From positions 124,001-188,000 of the forward strand of contig CABIYQ010000005.1 of NCBI GenBank assembly GCA_902362965.1: DNA of 64,000 nt, read 5' to 3'. The notes under the pieces are model-generated. The model had not been told where the DNA came from. It made no database searches and was given only the letters and a program-made list of their open reading frames with translations. How positions within the stretch are numbered: position 1 is the stretch's first letter; each line of letters starts with the position of its first letter. Source of the stretch: Oscillospiraceae bacterium (lineage in GTDB: Bacteria > Bacillota > Clostridia > Oscillospirales > Ruminococcaceae). Positions 1 to 7,221 of this stretch are shown piece by piece. Made by a program: the position numbers and the translations under genes.

Positions 1-1
1 A

Positions 2-625
2 AATGGAAGAAGTGCAGATGAAATTTTTGAAAGTTTTCATAAAAAATGGAGATATAATATAAGAGTTGCTTCAAGAAAAGGAGTAGAGTGTAAAGTTTGC
101 GGTACAGAATGCTTAGATGATTTTTATATGCTTATGGAGGAAACCGGAAAACGTGATGGCTTTTGCATAAGAAGCAAAGAATATTTTAGACGTATGCTTG
201 AAAGTCTTGGGGAACACTGTCGGCTTTATATGTGTTATTATAATGGCGAACCGTTGTCCGGAGCTGTTGCTACTCAGTATGCAGGAAAAACATGTTATGT
301 TTACGGTGCGTCAACAGCACAGCACAGAAACGTAATGCCGAATTATTTAATGCAGTGGAATATGATTTGCTGGGCTGTGGAAAATGGATGCAGTATTTAT
401 GACTTTCAGGGAATACCTTTTTATAAAAACGAAAATCATCCTAATTACGGTGTATATAGATTTAAACAGGGATTTAACGGGGAAGTTCTTACATATGCAG
501 GAGAATTTGTTAAGAAATACAGCGGATTCAATTCGGGAATTATTGAAAAGATCGGAATACTTTCCCGTAGATTTTTGCATGTAAGTCCGGCAGGACTTCT
601 TGATATGTGCCGACGTCACAAATAA
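2..625 (+). CDS. FemAB-family peptidoglycan bridge aminoacyltransferase (3' part)
   Basis: The reading frame is open from the first bases of the window, so the true start lies upstream; about 207 residues are visible. The FemA/FemX/MurM family transfers amino acids from aminoacyl-tRNA to the lipid-linked peptidoglycan precursor on the cytoplasmic side, making the interpeptide bridge. The visible part has the C-terminal GNAT-like half: a basic helix reading FHKKWRYNIRVASRKG, then LSGAVATQYAGKTCYVYGAS, and the characteristic DFQGIPFY...YGVYRFKQGFNGE segment that ends the second acyltransferase domain. The family assignment is firm; which residue is added cannot be told. It ends at a shared terminator facing the AraC gene. 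Confidence 0.85.
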   Translation, partial: NGRSADEIFESFHKKWRYNIRVASRKGVECKVCGTECLDDFYMLMEETGKRDGFCIRSKEYFRRMLESLGEHCRLYMCYYNGEPLSGAVATQYAGKTCYVYGASTAQHRNVMPNYLMQWNMICWAVENGCSIYDFQGIPFYKNENHPNYGVYRFKQGFNGEVLTYAGEFVKKYSGFNSGIIEKIGILSRRFLHVSPAGLLDMCRRHK

Positions 626-659
626 AAAATCAGGCTTCATTTACGAAGCCTGATTTTTT
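624..659. terminator. Bidirectional intrinsic terminator
   Basis: A perfect 15-bp stem (624-638 with 645-659) with a 6-nt loop has an A-run on the left arm and a T-run on the right arm, so it can stop transcription from both sides. It overlaps the stop codon of the FemAB gene and that of the convergent AraC gene. Confidence 0.93.
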
Positions 660-1525
660 GAATTACTGTATTTTTTACGGTATGACAGACAGGTTATATT
701 TTCAGATTTTTTAAACTGTTTTGAAAAATAACTTTGATCGTGGAAACCGCATATTTCAGAAATTTCTTCAATAGTCTTATCGGTGAAAGTTAAAAGTTCT
801 TTGGCATATTCTATTCGTTTGTTTAAAATATATTGGATTATCGTAATACCAAATTCCTTTTTGAATTCTCTTGTAAGATAAAATTTACTTATGTAGAATC
901 TTTCTGCTAAATCGTCAAGATTAATGGATTCTGTAAAATGCTTGTCAAGATAATCAATTACTGAAAAAATCTTGTTTTTGGATTTGCCACTGCAATCTTT
1001 ATATATACAATATTCTGTGATAATAGAAGTCATTAAATCTGTAATAAGCTTTGCGTTTATAATTTCAGTATATTTGGATTTTCGGTCGTTATTATTTATA
1101 ATTTGACTTATAATTATTTTAATGTTTTGAGGATTATTAGGAATGAACACACAGCATTTTTCACGGGTAAATAACGAATAATAGTATTGCGCCGGGGTGC
1201 CGTTGAATTTTACCCACATGACCTCCCATGGTTCTTTCGAATCGGATTGGTAGGAATGCGGACGGCGGCAGTCAAGAAAAATACATTGCTCTGAATCGGC
1301 CTTATAAACTGAACCGTCGTATTCTACAACTCCTTTTCCGTTTACTACATACAGGAAGAGAAATGAATCTGTTTGAAATCGCTTTGTGGGAGATACACTT
1401 TTAGATGTTAAATATCCTACTTCGTGAACATACAGTACAGATTTCTCGGTTTCTTTTGAAACAATATTGGTTATTTTTATATCTTTTTGTGAAAAATTAT
1501 CAAGTGAATTGTGCAATGTATTCAC
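641..1525 (-). CDS. AraC-family transcriptional regulator
   Basis: A 294-residue cytoplasmic regulator. The N-terminal 150 residues look like an AraC-type cupin sensing domain (GKGVVEYDG, a FLDCRRPHSY stretch and a WVKFNG motif). Residues about 190-290 form the twin helix-turn-helix: NLDDLAERFYISKFYLTREFKKEFG and then EEISEICGFHDQSYFSKQFKK. The start is a GTG with AAAAGG only 2 nt upstream; the TTG three codons in would have better spacing, so the start is not settled. Many relatives control sugar-utilisation genes, but no obvious target sits beside it, so the inducer is unknown. It has its own promoter upstream. Confidence 0.88.
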   Translation of the reverse strand: MNTLHNSLDNFSQKDIKITNIVSKETEKSVLYVHEVGYLTSKSVSPTKRFQTDSFLFLYVVNGKGVVEYDGSVYKADSEQCIFLDCRRPHSYQSDSKEPWEVMWVKFNGTPAQYYYSLFTREKCCVFIPNNPQNIKIIISQIINNNDRKSKYTEIINAKLITDLMTSIITEYCIYKDCSGKSKNKIFSVIDYLDKHFTESINLDDLAERFYISKFYLTREFKKEFGITIIQYILNKRIEYAKELLTFTDKTIEEISEICGFHDQSYFSKQFKKSENITCLSYRKKYSNSKNQAS

Positions 1526-1548
1526 ATCCTTTTGTTAATTATAAATAT

Positions 1549-1577
1549 ATTATAATATATTTTGTAAAATAAGTCAA
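1549..1577 (-). promoter_or_regulatory. Sigma-A promoter of the AraC gene
   Basis: On the minus strand, TTGACT (1577-1572) and TATAAT (1554-1549) are separated by exactly 17 bp, ending about 24 bp before the AraC start codon. Confidence 0.75.
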
Positions 1578-1880
1578 TAGTTTAGAACAAAATAAAAAAT
1601 AATATGTTAAATATGCACAAATAACATGCGGCTGGGATAACAATAAAATACAAAAAGAATGCAATATTGTCGGTTGATATTTTGCAAAAACAGGTATATA
1701 ATAATATTATTGTCGGTGGTTTTATAGTCGGCAACGTACAGATGAATAATTTATAAATTTATAGAATTATACGATATTGACTTGGTTGGATATGAATTTT
1801 AAAAAGTTTTATATAGTTTTATAAGAAGATAAAAAAATAACTGTAGTTTTTAATTTATTACTAAACATTATAATTAAGTT

Positions 1881-2024
1881 ACCTGTCCATTTTAACTGTT
1901 AAAGGGATATGTTATGTCGGACATATCGGAGAGGCCTTTACAGTGTATCGTTTTTGATTATTATTCTGTATTTTACAAGTCTTATTCTGCAATTAAATAG
2001 TCAGAATAAGGCTTGTAATTTTTT
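1881..2024 (+). ncRNA. Candidate small structured RNA or long leader
   Basis: This protein-free stretch contains two consecutive strong secondary structures. The first is a long hairpin: arm 1895-1905 pairs with 1935-1944, and inner arm 1906-1912 (GATATGT) pairs with 1921-1927 (ACATATC). A purine-only bulge GGAGAGG lies on the 3' side. The second is a terminator hairpin at 1974-2017. A TATAAT at 1869-1874 would place a transcript start near 1881, giving an RNA of about 140 nt. The -35 region is weak. It does not match any riboswitch class I recognise. The next gene has its own promoter, so this may be an independent small RNA. Confidence 0.45.
1974..2024 (+). terminator. Intrinsic terminator of the candidate small RNA
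   Basis: A 16-bp stem (1974-1989 with 2002-2017, including one G-U pair) with a 12-nt loop is followed directly by a T-run. It is stronger than most gene-end terminators in the window although no coding sequence precedes it. Confidence 0.85.
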
Positions 2025-2058
2025 GCAATATTAAAGCTATACTATATATAATTAAGTA

Positions 2059-2087
2059 TTGCACAGAATTGAAAAATTTGATATAAT
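2059..2087 (+). promoter_or_regulatory. Promoter of the phosphofructokinase gene
   Basis: TTGCAC (2059-2064), a 17-bp spacer and TATAAT (2082-2087). This lies downstream of the small-RNA terminator and leaves a leader of about 115 nt before the start codon. Confidence 0.65.
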
Positions 2088-2134
2088 ATATAATAATTAG
2101 TGGTTATTTTAACTGAAATCATCATATAGTGCCA

Positions 2135-2164
2135 AAAATCTCCGTTTGCCGCTGTGGAGATTTT
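2135..2164 (+). promoter_or_regulatory. Hairpin in the leader of the phosphofructokinase gene
   Basis: A 9-bp stem, AAAATCTCC with GGAGATTTT, and a 12-nt loop are followed by TTTATTATTG. It could act as a weak terminator/attenuator or just stabilise the leader; no alternative antiterminator pairing was found by eye. Confidence 0.45.
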
Positions 2165-2209
2165 ATTATTGTTTATATGGGTACTTCAACGGCATGAAAG
2201 GAGTTTAAT

Positions 2210-3436
2210 ATGAATATTGCAGCAGCACAATCCGGAGGCCCTACATGTGCAATTAATGCTTCTCTCGCAGGAGTTTTTTCAGAAGCGTCAAGAAATGAGC
2301 AAATCGATAAAATTTATGGTTCTATAAATGGTATTGAAGGCATTATTAATGACAGACTTGTGGAAATGAGCAGTATAATAAAAAGCAATAAGGATCTGGA
2401 GCTTCTTAAGCTTACTCCTTCTACTGTATTGGGATCATGCAGATTTAAGCTTCCTGATGCTAATGATAACAGTGAGGTTTATGAAAAGATCATTTCCTGC
2501 TTTAAAAGAAATAACATTGATGTCTTTTTTTACATCGGCGGAAATGATTCTATGGATACAGTATGTAAGCTTTCTGAATATTTTAAGAAAAACAATATTA
2601 ATGTAAAGGTTATCGGTATTCCTAAAACCATTGATAATGACCTTATGTGTACAGATCATACTCCCGGATTCGGTTCAGCTGCAAAATATGTTGCGGCAAC
2701 AGTGCAGGAAATTGCAAGGGATAGCTCTGTATACAGTGTGAAATCTGTAACTGTTGTGGAGATTATGGGACGTGACGCAGGCTGGCTTACAGCTTCAACC
2801 TGTGTTCTTAAAGCAAATGATGAAAATGCTCCGCATCTTATTTATTTACCCGAAACGCCATTTAGTGTTGAAAGATTTCTTGAAGATGTAAAAAGAATGC
2901 TAGTGGAGCATAACGCTGTTGTTGTTGCTGTTTCGGAAGGATTAAAACTTAGTGACGGGGAGTATGCTGCTGAAGAATTCCAATCGGGACACGATGATGC
3001 ATTCGGTCATAAATATTTATCGGGAATAGGAAAATGTCTTGAAAATATTGTCAGAAAAGAAATTGGCTGTAAGGTTCGTTCGATCGAACTTAATGTAATG
3101 CAGAGATGTGCGTCACATATGGCTTCAAAAACTGATGTAGACGAATCAGTAAAAATAGGTGAAGAAGCAGTAAAGGCAGCCGTAAAAGGCGAGACTGGTA
3201 AAATGATGGCATTTAAAAGAATCAGCGACAGACCTTATTTTTCGGAAATTGTTACTGTAGATGCAAAGGAAGTTGCCAATAAGGAAAGACTGTTTCCAAA
3301 GGAATGGATAAATAATCAAGGCAATAATGTTACAGCTTTTGCTCTGGATTATTTCCTGCCGCTTATTCAGGGAGAAGTAAATGTTCTTATGGAAAACGGT
3401 ATGCCGGTACATTTGAAAATTCCAAACTGGTTTTAA
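2210..3436 (+). CDS. pfp: 6-phosphofructokinase, PPi-dependent type
   Basis: A 408-residue glycolytic enzyme phosphorylating fructose-6-phosphate. The phosphate-donor loop reads GGNDS rather than the GGDGS of ATP enzymes, and the catalytic loop reads PKTIDND rather than PGTIDND. In this family these two changes mark pyrophosphate as the donor and make the reaction reversible. Other family motifs are AAAQSGGPTCAIN at the N-terminus and EIMGRDAGWL near residue 184. The start has AAAGGAG 7 nt upstream. It is transcribed alone from its own promoter. The donor is inferred from motifs only. Confidence 0.92.
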   Translation: MNIAAAQSGGPTCAINASLAGVFSEASRNEQIDKIYGSINGIEGIINDRLVEMSSIIKSNKDLELLKLTPSTVLGSCRFKLPDANDNSEVYEKIISCFKRNNIDVFFYIGGNDSMDTVCKLSEYFKKNNINVKVIGIPKTIDNDLMCTDHTPGFGSAAKYVAATVQEIARDSSVYSVKSVTVVEIMGRDAGWLTASTCVLKANDENAPHLIYLPETPFSVERFLEDVKRMLVEHNAVVVAVSEGLKLSDGEYAAEEFQSGHDDAFGHKYLSGIGKCLENIVRKEIGCKVRSIELNVMQRCASHMASKTDVDESVKIGEEAVKAAVKGETGKMMAFKRISDRPYFSEIVTVDAKEVANKERLFPKEWINNQGNNVTAFALDYFLPLIQGEVNVLMENGMPVHLKIPNWF

Positions 3437-3446
3437 TAAAAAATAC

Positions 3447-3475
3447 TTGACAAGCTTAAAAAAAACTGATATAAT
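3447..3475 (+). promoter_or_regulatory. Consensus sigma-A promoter of the thi operon
   Basis: A perfect TTGACA (3447-3452), 17-bp spacer and TATAAT (3470-3475). Start of transcription is expected near 3482, giving a leader of about 95 nt before thiS. Confidence 0.9.
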
Positions 3476-3481
3476 AACTAT

Positions 3482-3548
3482 GTAAATTTTTATATTGTAA
3501 TCTCAGGAATTGAAGGGGTGCACCACCACGGGTGCAACCCTTTTTTTG
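3482..3548 (+). promoter_or_regulatory. Candidate HMP-PP riboswitch (thiS motif), terminator-embedded
   Basis: The short leader of thiS has a hairpin with arms 3514-3524 and 3531-3541 (one mismatch, small ACCACG loop) followed by a T-run, so it is a working-looking terminator directly ahead of thiS. Its GGGGTGC/GGGTGC arms are far more G/C-rich than the surroundings. A full TPP aptamer (CTGAGA and CTGATCTGG-type blocks) is absent and would not fit. The published thiS-motif RNAs, which sense the thiamin precursor HMP-PP, lie in front of thiS in Firmicutes and carry the aptamer inside the terminator stem. Position, size and layout agree. I could not compare the consensus base by base. Confidence 0.6.
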
Positions 3549-3575
3549 TCTTTTTGAGGAATAAAAGGAGGAAAT

Positions 3576-3770
3576 ATGAAAATAAACGGTAAAGAAATTA
3601 AACTTGAAACTCAAACAATTCTGTCGGGTATTTTGAAGGATCAGGGATTTAATCTATTGAAAATTGCGGTAATGAAAAATGGAGATATTGTTCCAAAGTC
3701 AGAATATGATAAAACGTTAATAAATGATAATGATAGTCTTGAAGTCGTAAGTTTTGTGGGTGGCGGCTGA
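3576..3770 (+). CDS. thiS: Sulfur carrier protein ThiS
   Basis: A 64-residue ubiquitin-fold protein starting MKINGKEI and ending in a Gly-Gly tail (VSFVGGG). In the family the terminal glycine is adenylated and then carries the thiocarboxylate that donates sulfur to the thiamin thiazole ring. AAAGGAGG precedes the ATG. Its stop overlaps the start of thiF (TGATG), pointing to translational coupling. Confidence 0.93.
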   Translation: MKINGKEIKLETQTILSGILKDQGFNLLKIAVMKNGDIVPKSEYDKTLINDNDSLEVVSFVGGG

Positions 3771-4573
3771 TGAAAATTATACTTAATGGTAAGCCGTTTG
3801 AAACGCAGTATTTGAGATTATTTGAGATCCGTGATAAATATTTTGATTCCGCATGTATTACTATTTTAAACGGTTTTCAGACATCTGATAATTTAACTGT
3901 CAAAGACGGAGATATTGTCAGTATTATCAAAAAAGGAGTTATGCCTCCTAAGGAAGAGTTGGAAAGTCTTATGGCAGCAAGACATACGCCTAAAGTTCAC
4001 GATACAGTAAAAAAAGCAAGAGTCGCCGTATGCGGACTAGGCGGACTTGGCTCAAATATTGCAGTAATGCTTGCCAGAATGGGTGTAGGGTATCTGAAAC
4101 TAATTGATTTTGACATTGTTGAGCCAAGTAATCTTAACAGACAGAGTTATTATGTTGAACATCTGGGTATGTTTAAAACAGATGCTTTAAAAGAACAGAT
4201 CAAAAGAATAAATCCTTTTATTGAGGTTTGCTGTGAAACAATAAAAATTACAAATGAGAATTGTACAGTACTTCTTAGTGACTGTGATATAATCTGTGAG
4301 GCTTTTGATAATCCTGAAACTAAAGCTATGCTTACTGAAAGAGCCCTTTCTGATTTTCCTGACAAAAAGCTGGTATGCGGTTCGGGAATGGCAGGATTTG
4401 AAAGTTCTAATAAAATAGTAACTAAAAAAATAATGAAAAATCTGTATATCTGCGGAGACGGTGAATCAGAAGCCAGACCGGGAAACGGTCTTATGGCGCC
4501 GAGAGTTTCAGTCTGTGCAGGACATCAGGCTAATATGATATTACGGCTTATTATGGAAAATGAGGAGCCGTGA
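3770..4573 (+). CDS. thiF: ThiS adenylyltransferase ThiF with N-terminal ThiS-like domain
   Basis: 267 residues. Residues 1-60 form a second ThiS-like beta-grasp domain ([12 protein letters not shown]...[12 protein letters not shown]) that lacks a terminal Gly-Gly. An E1-type adenylating domain follows, with nucleotide loop [10 protein letters not shown] near residue 87 and the [15 protein letters not shown] signature. The enzyme activates the ThiS C-terminus with ATP. The fused ThiS-like head is common in clostridial ThiF and is thought to be structural. The gene overlaps thiS by one base and thiG follows closely. Confidence 0.9.
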   Translation: MKIILNGKPFETQYLRLFEIRDKYFDSACITILNGFQTSDNLTVKDGDIVSIIKKGVMPPKEELESLMAARHTPKVHDTVKKARVAVCGLGGLGSNIAVMLARMGVGYLKLIDFDIVEPSNLNRQSYYVEHLGMFKTDALKEQIKRINPFIEVCCETIKITNENCTVLLSDCDIICEAFDNPETKAMLTERALSDFPDKKLVCGSGMAGFESSNKIVTKKIMKNLYICGDGESEARPGNGLMAPRVSVCAGHQANMILRLIMENEEP

Positions 4574-4587
4574 GAGGAGTAAAGAAG

Positions 4588-5358
4588 ATGAATAATGATA
4601 AGCTTATTATCGGAGGACATGAATTTAATTCCCGTTTTATTTTGGGTTCGGGAAAGTTTTCTATGGACATGACAAAAACGGTTATTGAAAATGCGGGAGT
4701 AGAAATGGCAACTATTGCAGTTCGCCGTGCAGATGCCGGAAGCAGTGACAGTATTATAGATTATATTCCCGAGGGAATAACACTTCTTCCTAACACAAGC
4801 GGTGCAAGAACTGCCGAAGAAGCGCTGAAAATTGCAAGACTTGCAAGAGAACTGGGCTGCGGCGATTTTGTTAAAGTCGAAGTTATTCGTGACACTAAAT
4901 ATCTTTTGCCGGATAATTATGAAACGATCAGAGCAACTCAGATGATGGCAGATGAGGGATTTATTGTAATGCCTTATATGTATCCTGATCTGAATGCAGC
5001 GAGAGAACTTGTAAAAGCAGGAGCATCGGCGGTAATGCCTCTTGCAGCTCCTATTGGCAGTAACAAAGGACTTTCTACCAGAGATTTTATAAAAATTCTT
5101 ATTGAAGAAATTGATTTGCCTATAATTGTTGACGCTGGTATTGGACGTCCGTCACAGGCATGTGAAGCAATGGAAATGGGCTGTGCAGCCGTTATGGCTA
5201 ATACTGCCGTTGCAACTGCCGGAAATGTAGGGTTAATGGCTTCTGCGTTTAAACTTGCTGTTGAATCAGGAAGACTTGCTTATCTTGCCGGTATGGGACG
5301 TGTTTTGGAGCATAAGGCAGAAGCTTCAAGTCCTCTTACGGGATTTTTGGAGGATTGA
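4588..5358 (+). CDS. thiG: Thiazole synthase ThiG
   Basis: 256 residues, the usual length. A TIM-barrel enzyme that condenses deoxyxylulose phosphate, dehydroglycine and ThiS-thiocarboxylate into the thiazole. Visible family segments are RFILGSGKF, the Schiff-base lysine region [22 protein letters not shown] and the phosphate site [14 protein letters not shown] chose the ATG at 4588 because GAGGAG lies 8 nt upstream; an in-frame GTG at 4570 overlapping the thiF stop would lack a ribosome site. Confidence 0.95.
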   Translation: MNNDKLIIGGHEFNSRFILGSGKFSMDMTKTVIENAGVEMATIAVRRADAGSSDSIIDYIPEGITLLPNTSGARTAEEALKIARLARELGCGDFVKVEVIRDTKYLLPDNYETIRATQMMADEGFIVMPYMYPDLNAARELVKAGASAVMPLAAPIGSNKGLSTRDFIKILIEEIDLPIIVDAGIGRPSQACEAMEMGCAAVMANTAVATAGNVGLMASAFKLAVESGRLAYLAGMGRVLEHKAEASSPLTGFLED

Positions 5359-5364
5359 TAAATT

Positions 5365-6525
5365 ATGATAAAAATTCGTGAAACCAATCATATGGAATAT
5401 CAGGAAGGTATGGAGCAGATTGATCATAGTATCATGAACAAGGTTCTTGAAATGACTGATAAATATGATTACTCAAAATATACTGCATGGGATGTCCGCA
5501 ACGTACTGTCAAAGGATAGTATTGATATTAATGATTTGGCTGTTTTGCTTTCTCCTGCGGCAGAACCGATGCTGGAGCAGATGGCACAGCGTGCAAAAAC
5601 TGAAACTGCAAAGCATTTCGGCAATACAGTATGTATGTTTACGCCTCTTTATATTGCAAATTACTGTGAAAATTACTGTGTTTACTGTGGGTTCAACTGT
5701 TCTAATAAAATTAAAAGAGGAAAGCTTTCAATGGAAGAGATCGAAGCGGAGTACAAAACTATTTCAGAAACCGGACTTCGTGAAATTCTTCTGCTTACAG
5801 GAGAGTCAAAAACCGCTTCTCCGGTTGAATATATTGCAGACGCTGTAAGACTTGCAAAAAAATATTTTTCAACTATAGGCATTGAGGTTTATCCTATGAA
5901 TTCCGATGAATATGCTCTGATCAAGGAAGCGGGTGCGGATTTTGTAAGCGTTTATCAGGAAACTTATAATCCTGTAAAATATGAGGAAGTACATTTAAGG
6001 GGAGCAAAGAGAATTTTCCCATATCGTTTTAATGCGCAGGAACGTGCATTAATGGGCGGTATGAGAGGTGTTGCATTTGGTTCTCTTCTTGGACTTAGCA
6101 ACTTCCGAAAAGACGCTTATGCAGCAGGACTTCATGCATATATGATTCAGAAAAAATATCCATGGGCAGAGATATCATATTCTCTTCCAAGATTGCGCCC
6201 ATATATAAACAATGCGGAAAATAATCCGAACGATGTTCATGAAACTCAGCTTTTACAGGTAATGTTGGCGTATAGGATTTTCATGCCTTATGCAGGAATT
6301 ACAATTTCAACTCGTGAACGTGCCGGTTTCAGAGACAATGTAGTTGGACTTGCGGCTACAAAAATTTCAGCAGGCGTTAAAGTAGGTATCGGCGGTCATG
6401 GAGATAATGAACAAAAGGGAGACGAACAGTTTGAAATATCTGATCCTAGAAGCGTTGATGAAGTGAGACGGTCTTTGTTTGATAAGGGACTTCAGCCTGT
6501 TTTTACCGATTATGTGAGAGTGTAA
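5365..6525 (+). CDS. thiH: 2-iminoacetate synthase ThiH
   Basis: 386 residues. Radical-SAM tyrosine lyase giving dehydroglycine for ThiG plus p-cresol. The cluster motif CENYCVYC (CxxxCxxC) sits near residue 101, in the usual YIANYCENYCVYCGF context, and the BATS-type C-terminus holds SYSLPRLRP and GITISTRE. Use of ThiH rather than the glycine oxidase ThiO fits an anaerobe. GGAGG precedes the start, 6 nt after thiG. Confidence 0.95.
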   Translation: MIKIRETNHMEYQEGMEQIDHSIMNKVLEMTDKYDYSKYTAWDVRNVLSKDSIDINDLAVLLSPAAEPMLEQMAQRAKTETAKHFGNTVCMFTPLYIANYCENYCVYCGFNCSNKIKRGKLSMEEIEAEYKTISETGLREILLLTGESKTASPVEYIADAVRLAKKYFSTIGIEVYPMNSDEYALIKEAGADFVSVYQETYNPVKYEEVHLRGAKRIFPYRFNAQERALMGGMRGVAFGSLLGLSNFRKDAYAAGLHAYMIQKKYPWAEISYSLPRLRPYINNAENNPNDVHETQLLQVMLAYRIFMPYAGITISTRERAGFRDNVVGLAATKISAGVKVGIGGHGDNEQKGDEQFEISDPRSVDEVRRSLFDKGLQPVFTDYVRV

Positions 6526-6528
6526 TAT

Positions 6529-7104
6529 ATGGTTATTGCGGTAACAAACAGAAAGCTTTGTACAGATAATTTTGTATTGCGAGTACGTGAAATCCTGTCT
6601 GCCGAACCTTTTGAAGTAATACTTCGTGAAAAGGATCTGAGTGATGATGAGTACTGTGATCTTGCGAAAGAAATTATTGAAGAGAATAACGAATATAAAA
6701 AAATACTTGCTTTGAACCGTCCGGAAATAGCTTTGGAGCTGGGAATTGAAAATGTTCATCTTACTATGCAGCAACTAATGGAACATGGGAGACCGTCTTT
6801 TATAAAACGAGTAGGAGTATCGGTTCATTCCGCAGAAGAAGCTGAAACAGCACAGAAACTGGGCGCTGATTATCTTATTGCCGGACATATTTATGCAACC
6901 GATTGTAAAAAAGGTGTTCCTCCCAGAGAAATTGAATTTTTCAGGGGTGTATGTGAAAGTGTTGATATTCCTGTTTTTGCGATAGGAGGTATTTCGGAAA
7001 ATAACTTTAATGAACCGCTTGAAAACGGTGGAACGGGAGTTTGCCTGATGTCAGAATTTATGAAATGTGAAAATCCATATGAACGTGTAAGGATTTATAA
7101 ATAA
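6529..7104 (+). CDS. thiE: Thiamine-phosphate synthase-like protein (ThiE/TenI)
   Basis: 191 residues, slightly shorter than typical ThiE. A TIM-barrel enzyme that joins HMP-PP and thiazole phosphate. Seen are ILREKDL, VGVSVHSAEEA, the conserved GADYLIAGHIYATDCKKG region and FAIGGISENN near the C-terminus. The active-site loop after GHIYAT is compatible with ThiE, but TenI aminotransferase-like proteins look similar, so the exact role is likely rather than proven. Last gene of the thi operon, 3 nt after thiH. Confidence 0.82.
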   Translation: MVIAVTNRKLCTDNFVLRVREILSAEPFEVILREKDLSDDEYCDLAKEIIEENNEYKKILALNRPEIALELGIENVHLTMQQLMEHGRPSFIKRVGVSVHSAEEAETAQKLGADYLIAGHIYATDCKKGVPPREIEFFRGVCESVDIPVFAIGGISENNFNEPLENGGTGVCLMSEFMKCENPYERVRIYK

Positions 7105-7133
7105 ATTTATAAAAAACCAAGATGGAATAATGA

Positions 7134-7166
7134 ACCGGTGTACAGAACAACTATACACCGGTCTTT
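7134..7166 (+). terminator. Terminator of the thi operon
   Basis: ACCGGTGTA pairs with TACACCGGT (7134-7142 with 7154-7162), followed by CTTTATTG. It sits 30 bp after thiE. Confidence 0.75.
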
Positions 7167-7183
7167 ATTGTATTAATGCTTAT

Positions 7184-7218
7184 ATAAAAAAGCGACTAAG
7201 AGTTATCTTAGTCGCTTT
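7184..7218 (-). terminator. Terminator of the dockerin-protein gene
   Basis: A perfect 12-bp stem, AAAGCGACTAAG with CTTAGTCGCTTT, and 6-nt loop. On the minus strand it is followed by TTTTTATATA. It lies just past the stop of the convergent secreted-protein gene. Confidence 0.88.
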
Positions 7219-7221
7219 AAT

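Noticed and set aside
2210..3436. ATP-dependent phosphofructokinase
   Set aside because: GGNDS and PKTIDND replace the ATP-type GGDGS and PGTIDND motifs.
3482..3575. TPP riboswitch before thiS
   Set aside because: The leader is too short and lacks the conserved CTGAGA and CTGATCTGG-type blocks; only a GGGGTGC string is shared.
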